The notes: a model not told the origin generated them from the sequence alone. Counted from the stretch's first letter, positions 17,746 through 26,160 are shown. The stretch is DNA of 64,000 bases from an uncultured Flavobacteriales bacterium (GCA_905478665.1 CAJQJL010000035.1:1-64000), one strand, 5' to 3'. Numbers and translations: made by a program.

Positions 17746-18657
17746 TTAATGTGTTTTTTCAATGATTTCCCATGGATGCATGCGCTCAATGTCCGCGCGC
17801 TCTTCTTTGTTCAAAGTTTCCAAACTTTTGCCAAATCTTTGGTGGGCACTTTTATCCATTGCTTTGCTGTGAGCGGTATAAATGATGTCCATTACCTTTG
17901 CGAACATTTCATATTTAGTTTGTCGATTGGCATCTACGCAAACTCGAATGGGCGGCTGGTTTTTCGATACAAACCCGTTGAATACAGAATTGAAATCATC
18001 TACACTCATGGTTTTCCCGCCAACGACAACAAGACCTTCTGCCGATAGTGAAACAGTCATTCCACATTCTAGTTCAGCAGGTTCTTCGGGAGATATTCTC
18101 TTAGGAAGTTCTCGGATGTATGCGGTGTCTTTTTCCATGGTAATGGCACTGGTCAACAGCATGTACGCTCGGTAAAAGGGGTGATCAAAATCGGCATCGT
18201 TGAGCACGTCAATGATCTCTTTCGAAACGGTCGCTGGAGATATGTCTCCTGCAGCAGAAAACCGATTATTGAGTCTGTCGGAAAGTTCAGAATAAGTACT
18301 GGAATTAAAAGAATCAGGATCGGCCAATTTCAAGGAGTCGATGCAATTCATCGTTATTTCAAGGTACATGGCAGGGACAACTAGTCGCTCAACAATTGCA
18401 AAATTTTCAAAGGAAGGAACAATACCTGTTTCTACAATTTTCTCGTAATAGCTTATTTTTGACCGACCATCTTTCCCAGAGAGGATTCCTTCTTCAATCA
18501 TTTGATTTTCAAGACTGTCAAGAATTTGGTCAAGGGAGATCTTGCCTGTTGAATATCTTTCCTGCATGGCAGCGTACAATTTGTCTTCAAAAACAGCCTT
18601 TTTTGAACAAGATACAGCAAGAAACAAAAGAAAGAAGAGTGGGAAGAACTTGACCAT
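17746..18657 (-). CDS. Lipoprotein with an ExbD/TolR-like domain
   Basis: The 303-residue protein begins with a lipoprotein signal (LFLAVSCSKK, acylated Cys at 17). The middle (20-195) is helical, soluble and unrecognised. Residues about 200-262 resemble the periplasmic domain of ExbD/TolR: a VSLSAEGLVVVGG strand-turn, VDDFNSVFNGF, then IRVCVDANRQTKYEMFAKVM followed by DIIYTAH, matching the family pattern of an acidic-residue strand followed by Y..v..vmd. The ExbD transmembrane helix is absent and replaced by a lipid anchor. The resemblance is by eye. Upstream gene of the serine hydrolase (23-base gap), so likely co-transcribed. Confidence 0.7.
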   Translation of the reverse strand: MVKFFPLFFLLFLAVSCSKKAVFEDKLYAAMQERYSTGKISLDQILDSLENQMIEEGILSGKDGRSKISYYEKIVETGIVPSFENFAIVERLVVPAMYLEITMNCIDSLKLADPDSFNSSTYSELSDRLNNRFSAAGDISPATVSKEIIDVLNDADFDHPFYRAYMLLTSAITMEKDTAYIRELPKRISPEEPAELECGMTVSLSAEGLVVVGGKTMSVDDFNSVFNGFVSKNQPPIRVCVDANRQTKYEMFAKVMDIIYTAHSKAMDKSAHQRFGKSLETLNKEERADIERMHPWEIIEKTH

Positions 18658-18720
18658 CTCTCAAAGATATAATTTCAGGACGGCTGTGCCAAACGGGAGA
18701 TAAGAAGTATTCGCGAGCAA

Positions 18721-19491
18721 TTAAGTTTCGCGATTCAGTTTGCCAATTTTGCTGCGAACGTTACCAAGTTCACCGAGCCTAAACAGAAAAAGAAGAGCGC
18801 GTAGAATCCAACCTGGTTTGTAGATTTTTATGCCAAAAGCAGCCACTTTTTTGTCGCGTTCAACAATGTATTCTTGTTGCCTTTCAGGCGTGTTCAATTG
18901 ACTATAGGCAAGGGCAACTTCCCACGCAGCATCACGTGCAATGCCCATCGCGAAATTGGCGATTTCCTCATCCAATTTTCCAGCAATTGCATCAATGGGT
19001 CTAAGCAGTGGCCAAATATCGGCGAGCTCGTTTTGCACCTCCTCAACCAACGAGGCAAGCACCTCATTAATTTTATCAAAATCACCTTTCAAAGACTCAA
19101 TATTCGTTGGTTGAACCGTCGCTGCGGCAATGCCAAGATCCAGACCTATGTGCGCGTTCATCCCCCCAAACAGGTGTTGAAGGACAAGTGGCTTCCATTT
19201 TTTTGTGGCTTTGAATGCGAGCTCCCAAGATGCACTGCATGGCTTCCCTTCTTGAAAGTCGTAGAAAGCTTTTAAGTAGCGGTTTGCAAAAACAACATCC
19301 AAACGTTCCATGCGCTGATTATCATCAAAATAACCAGCCTCAATCTTTTCTTTTACGTTGACAGTAACGCGTTTATATAATGCCGCAAAATAACCCATTC
19401 GGCTACGATTTTTCTCAGACCAAAGAATGATCTCTTCGAGTTGGGTAATAACACCGTCAATTGATGTCGGGAGTTCAGGAATTGTGTACAT
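18721..19491 (-). CDS. DUF5995 family protein
   Basis: The 256-residue, mostly helical protein has no signal peptide. It carries the features of DUF5995: FANRYLKAFYDFQEGKPC, then SASWELAFKATKKW, and LQHLFGGMNAHIGLDLG with conserved Asn-Ala-His, followed by paired helices and WEVALAYSQL. It is likely cytoplasmic; function unknown. The HIGLDLG His and Asp residues could bind metal, which is an inference. It lies 63 bases upstream of the ExbD-like lipoprotein gene on the same strand. Confidence 0.8.
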   Translation of the reverse strand: MYTIPELPTSIDGVITQLEEIILWSEKNRSRMGYFAALYKRVTVNVKEKIEAGYFDDNQRMERLDVVFANRYLKAFYDFQEGKPCSASWELAFKATKKWKPLVLQHLFGGMNAHIGLDLGIAAATVQPTNIESLKGDFDKINEVLASLVEEVQNELADIWPLLRPIDAIAGKLDEEIANFAMGIARDAAWEVALAYSQLNTPERQQEYIVERDKKVAAFGIKIYKPGWILRALLFLFRLGELGNVRSKIGKLNRET

Positions 19492-19592
19492 GGATGTAAA
19501 TATTGTCTAACGAATGTACGATCAAAAAAGGCAGACCCCACATTTGGACTTGAAAACGGGTATTAATACGTGGGTTAATTGAGTAGAATTAC

Positions 19593-20396
19593 CTATTCGT
19601 AATATACGTAGCTGAATTCTTTAATGTGATCAAAAACCCCTTTTTTATAATGTTCGGTTTTTATCAGTTCACCATTTTTATTGTACAAATACTTAATTTC
19701 CGATTCCATTACAAATGGATCCATTCCTGACATGTAGATTGTAGCGCTGGCAGTTTCATGTGCAATTTCTCCATTTGAACCGTATTGAAACGCTCTTTTG
19801 AGAAGATCATAATCGTCATTTTTGAAATGTGGTCTACGGTATTCGTACGTTAAGAGCTTTCCATTTTTGTAGGTGTATTTCCAATGAGAGCCACTTTTGT
19901 TTTCTCCCTTATCATTTGTGTATTTACCAATAGCGCTTATCAATTGTCCGTCTTTGTTATACGTGTACACAACAGTTTCTTCGACACCGTAAAAACGATG
20001 GTTGATTCTTTCTTCCTGAATCTTCCAATTCTCGTCATAGGTATACGTTTTGGTTTTTTTAAAGGAACCCGATTCAACAACCTTTAAAATGGAGTCGTTA
20101 TCGGCGTATGTAAATTCGCGTCGACCCAATTCCCGAGGCCCACTTTTCACATAACGCGTCCAATTTCCTTTCTCATCCAATACATACCAACGATAATCAC
20201 GGTTGCGACCTTCTAGACCACTTGTTGTCCAGCTTAACACGTTGCCATTTTGATCAAGCGAGTCAATTGAAATCATTTGAGCAACCATTGATTGGGAATC
20301 AACACGTTTGGTCGTGGTCTTCTTCACGTGGAGATTTTTTTGAGCGTGAAGAGAATATCCAAGCGAACAAAGGAGCAGAATGATTGAGAATTTCAT
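19593..20396 (-). CDS. Secreted protein with YD/RHS-like repeats
   Basis: The 267-residue protein has a signal peptide ending at SLHAQ. The body is built of short tyrosine-rich beta-hairpin units (YTYDENWKIQEER, YTYNKDGQLISAIG, YTYKNGKLLTYEY, YLYNKNGELIKTE), each with an N-G or D-G turn, as in YD or RHS-type repeats and related MORN-like secreted proteins of Bacteroidota. No toxin domain or secretion signal follows the repeats, so this is not a full RHS toxin. Role unknown; probably an envelope protein. Confidence 0.75.
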   Translation of the reverse strand: MKFSIILLLCSLGYSLHAQKNLHVKKTTTKRVDSQSMVAQMISIDSLDQNGNVLSWTTSGLEGRNRDYRWYVLDEKGNWTRYVKSGPRELGRREFTYADNDSILKVVESGSFKKTKTYTYDENWKIQEERINHRFYGVEETVVYTYNKDGQLISAIGKYTNDKGENKSGSHWKYTYKNGKLLTYEYRRPHFKNDDYDLLKRAFQYGSNGEIAHETASATIYMSGMDPFVMESEIKYLYNKNGELIKTEHYKKGVFDHIKEFSYVYYE

Positions 20397-20470
20397 AGCG
20401 GTCTATTTAATCTTAAAAATAATAAATGTCTACTACGGCGCCAGGCAAATGGTGAAGTCTATCTGAAAAG

Positions 20471-21295
20471 TTAGTCCTGTTTCCTGCTAAAAATAACATC
20501 AACACGTCTGTTTGTTGAGCGGTCTTCTGCTGTTTTTTCGGGATAGACCAAAGGAAAGTAATTGCTATATCCTTTAAAACTCAGTCTTTTCTTATCAATA
20601 CCTTTATTACGCATGTATTTGAAGACGACTTTTGCACGCTTTCGACTAATTAACTTATTGTTACCACAGCAAACATGCCCTCGAATGTGGACGTTCAATT
20701 CTGGGTAAGCAGCGAGTGTATTGTACAATTGTTCGAGTCGTGGCTGTGAGCCTTTCTGTATTTTATTTGTTCCTCCTTTGAAAGCAATTGCCAAGACGAC
20801 GGGAACATTTTCTGTGATTTTTTCGGCCTCAGGAACTTTTGGAGTTTTGACTTCTGCAACAATTTGTTCAGGCCACGTTTCTTCAGCTTCAACTTTTACT
20901 GAAGTTATTGGATCAAGCTCCTCTCCGAGAAAGTAATAAATATCCACCCGTTGCCAACTATAAGGACGAAAGTTCACGGGAACCTTTCGCTTGCCATGAA
21001 TTCTGACCTCAATATCCTCGTCATGCAATTTGAAGAAATCAATGATAAAATTTGCACGGTCATTGGCAAGCTTCTTATTTGCTTCGTTGGACCCTTCTAG
21101 ATCAGCAAAAGCATTGATTTCTATTATTTGAACATGATGTGTAGACATCAACTGATTCAGTTGATCCAGTTTGCAAGTTGTATAACCAGTTGGACTTGAA
21201 TTGTCATCCTCAAAATAGAAGGAAACCATTTCAACACCTCCAAAAGTTAAGAAAGAAGTGAACGATGCTAAAACAGCTAAAATCGAAAGTTTCAT
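20471..21295 (-). CDS. OmpA-family protein with two tandem OmpA-like domains
   Basis: The 274-residue protein has a signal peptide (MKLSILAVLASFTSFLTFG) and two OmpA-like peptidoglycan-binding modules. The first (about 25-130) has INAFADLEGSNEANKKLAND and RANFIIDFF. The second (about 165-272) has VHIRGHVCCGNNKLISRKRA, KGIDKKRLSFKGYSN and DRSTNRRVDVIFSR. In the second module the usual GHTD is GHVCCG, so the Asp that commonly contacts diaminopimelate is shifted or lost, although the NRRV end is kept. No barrel precedes the modules, so it is periplasmic or surface-attached by other means. Confidence 0.82.
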   Translation of the reverse strand: MKLSILAVLASFTSFLTFGGVEMVSFYFEDDNSSPTGYTTCKLDQLNQLMSTHHVQIIEINAFADLEGSNEANKKLANDRANFIIDFFKLHDEDIEVRIHGKRKVPVNFRPYSWQRVDIYYFLGEELDPITSVKVEAEETWPEQIVAEVKTPKVPEAEKITENVPVVLAIAFKGGTNKIQKGSQPRLEQLYNTLAAYPELNVHIRGHVCCGNNKLISRKRAKVVFKYMRNKGIDKKRLSFKGYSNYFPLVYPEKTAEDRSTNRRVDVIFSRKQD

Positions 21296-21364
21296 AGTTT
21301 TTAGTTTAACGAAGTTAACCGTTTAAGGTTTCGCTTTTCTTGCTGATTCAACAAACAAGTAATC

Positions 21365-24073
21365 TCATTGCTTTCGAATCTTGTAGGTCTCTCTTTTCGT
21401 TTTAAGAAGATAGATTCCTGGAGATAGATCTGAGAAATCAATGCAAACAGATCCTGCCCTAAAGTCTGCGGTCTCGATTAGTTCCGATTTATCCTTTCCA
21501 AGTAAGTCAACAATTTGAAGTGAAGACAGATCGTTTGGTTGGCCATAAACGAAAAGCTTTCCTGAAGTTGGGTTTGGAAAAATGTGCAACGCTCCTTCAA
21601 ATTCTACTGACCTCACTTCTGAATAGCTTGAAATGCCGTCAAAGTCAACCTGCTTAATTCGGTAAAATGAAGTTCCATTGTATGGATCAAGATCCTCAAA
21701 TGAGTAGTTAACCAACTCCAGTGAAGTTCCTGCGCCATTTACTTTTCCAAGAGAAACAAAGTCAAGACCATCCAATGAACGTTGAATTTCGAAATAGGCA
21801 TTATTGTTCTCCGTGACAGTTTCCCAATTTAAGTCGACGAAGCGACCTGACCTACGCGCACTGAAATTAATGAGTTCTACTGGGAGAGCTGACCCACAAT
21901 TGTCATCTGAAATCACATCTGGCGCATTGAAGACTTCAGCGACTGAGGTAACACCTCCTCCGTATTCAATTCCAGAAGTGTTCAATTGATAAAAAACAGG
22001 CGCAAATTCGTTTCCGTACTCGAAACTGTAGTAGTACCGATAATCGTCTGTAGGTTCAGCAATTGAGCCGCCAGCTAAATCGCAACTAATGTATTCAACG
22101 GCGTAATATCTCCAACCAGGCCCAACATAATTGTTATCTACTGACATTATGGATGATTGCCACCCCATGCTCGGAGCGTAGAAGTGTACTTTTGGGAACG
22201 CGAACTGAATACGTTGCTCACTTAAAACGGCAAATACAATGCGTTCAGATTCTCCGCTGCCAAAAACTTGCGAAACAACATCTCCATCGTCTGCTTCACT
22301 AGCCCATAAGGGTGGAATGTTGATTGAATTGTCAAGTTCTAATTCAACGCCTTTTTCTGCATTGTTGTTTCCAGATGTTCCAGTGTCTTGTCCATAGGAT
22401 GTTGCAGCTGGCTGGTTCCAGAATGAAATTCCACAGGGAATCATCGTCGAGTATCCGTCGGCATCTGCACGAAAGGTGAAATCGTCGACCCACGCAAACG
22501 GAGACCCTGAAAAACCACCTTCAAAAATAACACGGAACTTGAAGTCTGAATGGAAATAAGCCGAATTCACATTTGGAATGGAGTTGTAATAATAGTTTCC
22601 TGGGCTAGTCGTGTTTTTATAGGCAGAAAAACAAAAATAATTGAATGGCAATGCTGCAGAAATGTAGTCATCGGGTCCGCTCCAAGCTGCACTTAAATCG
22701 TCTCGAAGGCTTTGTACAGTTATCCAAGAAGATCCGTCCCAGATTTGTAGTCGCAAACGATCACTAAAGGACCAATTATCGCCGCCGCCTGTTCCAGGGG
22801 ATGAAGACTTGGCATAAAAACTAATCTTTAACGATTCCTGACCACTCATGTCGAGTGTTGGAGATTCGAAGTATTCATTGCGATCCAGTTTTACGTAATA
22901 CACGTTGGGCATGTTGTCTGGAAATGCTTCCGTTTCATTGGAGTTTCCATTCCATCCACCTGCAGGAACAAGTTCAAGTGTCGCTCCAGCACTGGGTGAC
23001 CATGGTCCGCAACCTGTACAGGCTTCATCCCCATCATTCCCTGCATAATCGAGGTCATAATCGTTATCATTGAAGTTATCGGCCCATTTATAATCGCCAG
23101 ATGATCCAGATGTGCTGCATACATTTACTTCATCCAAATAGAATGTTGCGGATGAGGTATTTGAACGGAAACGAATATAAATCGTCTGTCCTGCATAAGC
23201 ATCTAAGTTGATTGTTTGTGGTGTACAAACGCCCGAAGTGTTTGTCAATGTCGTGGATGCAGCTAAGGTCGTTCCGCAACTCGCCCCAGTCCTGATTTCC
23301 ACAACAGGAAAGCTAAATGAATAGTTGAAAGAGTAATCAAATGCGAGATCAAACCCTGTTGATGGAATGGCCAGTGCCATACTTGTAATGTAGCTTCCGA
23401 AACCGCTTAAACTATAGCCATATTCTCCGACGCTTGCACATGGAGCGGAACTTGTGTTAAACCCAGAAGCTGTTCCACCGCGACAAGCAGAGGGCCAATT
23501 GGTAGCGCTAATACTTGCGAAGCTTGTACCGAAATCATCAGAGAGCAAGCACGAGCCACCGCCTCCACCTCCTGCTGTGACATCTACAGTTGGGTCATCA
23601 AAATAAAAGGTTGCCGACGATGTATTGGATCTAAATCGAATGTAAATAGTTTGACCAGAATAAGCATCTAAGTTGATTGTTTGTGGTGTGCATGCACCTG
23701 AGGTGTTTGATAATGTGGTTGTTCCTGCGAGTGTTGTTCCGCAAGTTGCGCCCGTGCGAATTTCGATAGTAGGAAAGCTAAATGAATTATTGAAGGAAAA
23801 ATCAAAGGTAAGTTCGTACCCCGTTGAAGGAATAGCGATGGCACTCGTTGTTATATAACTGCCGAAGCCACTCAGACCACATTCATAGTCGCTAGCTCCC
23901 GCGCAGGGACCAATACTCGTATTAAATGAAGAGGCACTTCCTCCCCTGCAAGCTGTTGGCCAGTTAGCGGTGCTGATGCTGGCAAAGCCTGTTCCAAAAT
24001 CATCCTGAAATAATTGACCAGTTCCACAAAATGAGTGGAAAAGAATCAGTGCAAGAATGAGGTGTTTAGACAT
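21365..24073 (-). CDS. T9SS-secreted protein with duplicated N-terminal domain
   Basis: Starting from the ATG at 24073 gives 902 residues with a signal peptide ending near CGTGQ; an ATG 19 codons upstream would spoil the signal peptide. Two similar modules of about 145 residues come first (DDFGTGFASISTANWPTACR and DDFGTSFASISATNWPSACR; both with GQTIYIRFRSNTSSATFY), separated by a Gly linker. They resemble lectin- or reelin-like jellyroll domains. A third module near 330-530 has NFNDNDYDLD and WVDDFTF. An FnIII-like VDLNWETVTENNNAYFEIQR segment precedes a type A sorting domain (LHIFPNPTSGKLFVYG ... GIYLLKTKRETYKIRKQ). It should be exported by T9SS to the cell surface. Confidence 0.88.
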   Translation of the reverse strand: MSKHLILALILFHSFCGTGQLFQDDFGTGFASISTANWPTACRGGSASSFNTSIGPCAGASDYECGLSGFGSYITTSAIAIPSTGYELTFDFSFNNSFSFPTIEIRTGATCGTTLAGTTTLSNTSGACTPQTINLDAYSGQTIYIRFRSNTSSATFYFDDPTVDVTAGGGGGGSCLLSDDFGTSFASISATNWPSACRGGTASGFNTSSAPCASVGEYGYSLSGFGSYITSMALAIPSTGFDLAFDYSFNYSFSFPVVEIRTGASCGTTLAASTTLTNTSGVCTPQTINLDAYAGQTIYIRFRSNTSSATFYLDEVNVCSTSGSSGDYKWADNFNDNDYDLDYAGNDGDEACTGCGPWSPSAGATLELVPAGGWNGNSNETEAFPDNMPNVYYVKLDRNEYFESPTLDMSGQESLKISFYAKSSSPGTGGGDNWSFSDRLRLQIWDGSSWITVQSLRDDLSAAWSGPDDYISAALPFNYFCFSAYKNTTSPGNYYYNSIPNVNSAYFHSDFKFRVIFEGGFSGSPFAWVDDFTFRADADGYSTMIPCGISFWNQPAATSYGQDTGTSGNNNAEKGVELELDNSINIPPLWASEADDGDVVSQVFGSGESERIVFAVLSEQRIQFAFPKVHFYAPSMGWQSSIMSVDNNYVGPGWRYYAVEYISCDLAGGSIAEPTDDYRYYYSFEYGNEFAPVFYQLNTSGIEYGGGVTSVAEVFNAPDVISDDNCGSALPVELINFSARRSGRFVDLNWETVTENNNAYFEIQRSLDGLDFVSLGKVNGAGTSLELVNYSFEDLDPYNGTSFYRIKQVDFDGISSYSEVRSVEFEGALHIFPNPTSGKLFVYGQPNDLSSLQIVDLLGKDKSELIETADFRAGSVCIDFSDLSPGIYLLKTKRETYKIRKQ
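23118..24019 (-). repeat. Direct duplication of a ~430-base coding module
   Basis: The two N-terminal modules of the T9SS protein lie at about 23590-24019 and 23118-23555. They share long stretches of identical bases, for example around the codons for TPQTINLDAY and TIYIRFRSNTSS. The similarity persists in DNA, so the duplication is fairly recent or held by gene conversion. Confidence 0.75.
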
Positions 24074-24147
24074 GCTGATAATCAAGGATTTCGAGAGCAT
24101 TAAAGTTAACGAAAAACTACCAAAACTCACATGTCTTCAGAACATTC

Positions 24148-24363
24148 CTAGTTGTTTTCTCCTTTTGTTTTGCAAGTCTTGATGCCGAATGGAGCATAAA
24201 GCGGACAAAAACTAACAAAACTTGTTAATAGAAAAATAGCGCCAAGAATTAATAACACAATGCCCAAAACACCTGTTACTAAATTTGTAAAATAGGCAAC
24301 CGCTACTGCAACCGCAATAATGATTCTAATAACTCGATCTGCTGTACCCATGTTCTTTTTCAT
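24148..24363 (-). CDS. DUF2892 (YgaP-type) small membrane protein
   Basis: The 71-residue protein matches DUF2892, found alone or fused to rhodanese in YgaP: N-terminal MKKNMGTADRVIRIIIAVAV, two membrane helices (about 10-28 and 30-52), a conserved SFCPLYAPFGIKTC end with two Cys. Its function is not settled; links to sulfur or redox metabolism are reported for the YgaP family. Upstream is a strong palindrome (24429-24444), suggesting control by a CRP/FNR-type regulator. Confidence 0.88.
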   Translation of the reverse strand: MKKNMGTADRVIRIIIAVAVAVAYFTNLVTGVLGIVLLILGAIFLLTSFVSFCPLYAPFGIKTCKTKGENN

Positions 24364-24428
24364 ACTAGTAATTTTCGAGGTTAAACCTCTGGTTTAGAAT
24401 GAAGCTAAGGACATTTATCAGTGTTTTA

Positions 24429-24444
24429 TGTAACGAATGTTACA
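24429..24444. promoter_or_regulatory. CRP/FNR-like operator palindrome TGTAAC-N4-GTTACA
   Basis: A perfect 6-base inverted repeat with a 4-base centre (GAAT) lies about 73 bases before the DUF2892 start codon, between that gene and the dxr stop. The form (TGTAA-N6-TTACA) is that of CRP/FNR-family sites. A weak -7-like TAGCTTCA on the minus strand near 24400-24407 would put the site centre about 41 bases upstream of a start point, as in activated promoters. A second, smaller palindrome (GAGGTT-A-AACCTC) is at 24377-24389. Confidence 0.5.
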
Positions 24445-24460
24445 GAGCTTGGGATTAAGA

Positions 24461-25615
24461 TCAAAGCAACCCTCCAGCGACTCTTCGAGCTTCTGTGTCA
24501 ATCGAGATATAATCTTCTAAGCTTGGATTTAAAATGTTCTCGATTGAGTTCATGGATGCAGCGTTAATTCGCGCGATATCGAGAAATGAAATCCGCTCTT
24601 GAAGGAAGGCTTCAACGGCAACTTCGTTTGCGGCATTTAAAACACAGGCTGCTGTTCCCTGCATTTCAAGAGCATCGTATGCTAACTGAAGATTGTTGAA
24701 TGTTATTTTGTCTGGCGCCTCGAAGGTGAGTTCTGGATAATCGAGAAAATTAAATCGTGGGAAATCTGTTTTCAGGCGATCAGGATAAGTGAATGCATAC
24801 TGAATTGGCAACTTCATGTCGGGCAAACCCATTTGTGCTTTCATACTGCCGTCTTCGAATTGGACGAGTGAATGTACTATGGACTGTGGATGAACAATGA
24901 CGTCGATTTGTTCTGCTTTCAGATTGAACAACCACTTTGCTTCAATAACCTCTAATCCTTTATTCATCATCGAGGCAGAGTCAATGGTGATTTTCGAGCC
25001 CATTTCCCAGTTTGGATGGTTCAAGGCTTGCGCTCGCGTGACCTTCTTCAACTGATCCATTGAATATCCTCTGAATGGCCCTCCTGAAGCAGTTAAATAA
25101 ATCTTTTCAATACGGTTTTGAAATTCACCCACCAAACATTGAAAAATTGCCGAGTGCTCAGAATCAACGGGGTAAATATTCACGCCATTTTCAAAGGCTT
25201 CTTTTGTGATAATTTCTCCAGCAACAACAAGTGTTTCTTTATTGGCAAGAGCAATGTTTTTTTTCGCTCGAATAGCTGAAAGCGTGGGGTTCAAGCCAGC
25301 GTAGCCAACCATTGCCGTGAGCACAGTGTCTACTTCTGTCGATTCAACAACTTGTGAGATCGCATCAGACCCAGCATAGACGTGAATATCATGATTCCAA
25401 AGAGCATCTTTGACTTTCATGTACTGATCTTCATCGGCAATGACAACGGAGTTCGGGGTATGTTTTATGGCCTGCTTAATCAACAAGTCAGCGTTTTTAT
25501 TTGCTGTGATGATTTGTAAATCAAATTGATCGGGATAAGACTCAATTACCTCCAAAGCTTGTGTTCCAATGGAGCCTGTCGAACCTAAAATCGCGATGCC
25601 TTTTTTTGCACTCAT
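24461..25615 (-). CDS. dxr: 1-deoxy-D-xylulose 5-phosphate reductoisomerase
   Basis: The enzyme makes 2-C-methyl-D-erythritol 4-phosphate, the committed step of the MEP isoprenoid pathway. Starting at the ATG at 25615 gives 384 residues with IAILGSTGSIGTQALEVI (NADPH loop) right at the N-terminus. The metal- and substrate-binding motifs follow: LANKETLVVAG, PVDSEHSAIFQ, LTASGGPF, NHPNWEMG, DSASMMNKGLEVIEA and HPQSIVHS. An in-frame ATG 33 codons upstream would add residues with no family match and overlap a divergent gene, so it is rejected. On the minus strand TACATTTG lies 4 bases before the start codon. Confidence 0.97.
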   Translation of the reverse strand: MSAKKGIAILGSTGSIGTQALEVIESYPDQFDLQIITANKNADLLIKQAIKHTPNSVVIADEDQYMKVKDALWNHDIHVYAGSDAISQVVESTEVDTVLTAMVGYAGLNPTLSAIRAKKNIALANKETLVVAGEIITKEAFENGVNIYPVDSEHSAIFQCLVGEFQNRIEKIYLTASGGPFRGYSMDQLKKVTRAQALNHPNWEMGSKITIDSASMMNKGLEVIEAKWLFNLKAEQIDVIVHPQSIVHSLVQFEDGSMKAQMGLPDMKLPIQYAFTYPDRLKTDFPRFNFLDYPELTFEAPDKITFNNLQLAYDALEMQGTAACVLNAANEVAVEAFLQERISFLDIARINAASMNSIENILNPSLEDYISIDTEARRVAGGLL

Positions 25616-25619
25616 GGCG

Positions 25620-25627
25620 CAAATGTA
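25620..25627 (-). promoter_or_regulatory. -7 element TACATTTG directly before dxr
   Basis: Read on the minus strand, TACATTTG matches TAnnTTTG and is separated from the dxr ATG by 4 bases (CGCC). A leaderless or nearly leaderless dxr transcript is the simplest reading. Confidence 0.45.
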
Positions 25628-25641
25628 ATGTTTATTAGCTG

Positions 25642-25649
25642 TAATTTTG
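25642..25649 (+). promoter_or_regulatory. -7 element TAATTTTG directly before the DUF6495 gene
   Basis: TAATTTTG matches TAnnTTTG and ends 5 bases before the ATG at 25655. It lies only 14 bases from the divergent dxr element, so the two promoters would overlap and may interfere. Confidence 0.45.
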
Positions 25650-25654
25650 ACACC

Positions 25655-26125
25655 ATGAAGTACAGAATTTTGACGTCGGAAGAACTGGAAGTTTTTGCTG
25701 AGGATTTCAAGCATTTTTTAATTGTGAACGGCGTACATAATGAAGAATGGGTAGAAATGAATCAATCGGATGTTGAGAAAGCAAAGCAGTTTGTTGAGTT
25801 GTTTTCCGATACCGTTCTTCAAAAGGTATATGAGAAGTTGAAGTTTATTGAACACCGATCGGAAAAATCGTGCATGGTTTTTAAATTGAATGAAGAGCAG
25901 GTTGAGTTGATTTCTGTGAACGCCAAGGAAGGAGCAAACGTTATTTTATCGACACCTCAATCCATTCATGAAGCATTGGTGAATTCGCCTGATCAACTTA
26001 CTTTTTTCAAGTCTAAAAAACCATACACTAAAGGTCGCGAATTGGAGATTCACAAAATGCTAGAGCAAGGGTGCGTCCATTCAAGCGAAGCCTTTTGGAT
26101 AAGCCTAGAAAAGGTTGTTGCGTAG
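25655..26125 (+). CDS. DUF6495 family protein
   Basis: Starting at 25655 gives 156 residues (MKYRILTSEELEVFAEDFKH, FLIVNGVHNEEWVEMNQ). This N-terminal pattern, a short helix pair with FLxVNGI and W, is typical of DUF6495, a cytoplasmic Bacteroidota family of unknown function. The longer frame from 25628 adds nine residues with no match and would swallow the -7 box. It is the first of two plus-strand genes, divergent from dxr. Confidence 0.75.
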   Translation: MKYRILTSEELEVFAEDFKHFLIVNGVHNEEWVEMNQSDVEKAKQFVELFSDTVLQKVYEKLKFIEHRSEKSCMVFKLNEEQVELISVNAKEGANVILSTPQSIHEALVNSPDQLTFFKSKKPYTKGRELEIHKMLEQGCVHSSEAFWISLEKVVA

Positions 26126-26152
26126 TTCTATTCTCCTGTCGGGTTTTCCCAT

Positions 26153-26160
26153 TATATTTG
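26153..26160 (+). promoter_or_regulatory. -7 element TATATTTG before a GTG start
   Basis: An exact TAnnTTTG match ends 4 bases before the GTG that opens the suppressor-of-fused gene. It supports the GTG start and, again, a leaderless mRNA. Confidence 0.45.

Noticed and set aside
25616-25714. Longer start for dxr
   Set aside because: It adds 33 residues before the NADPH loop with no family match and overlaps the divergent gene and its -7 box.
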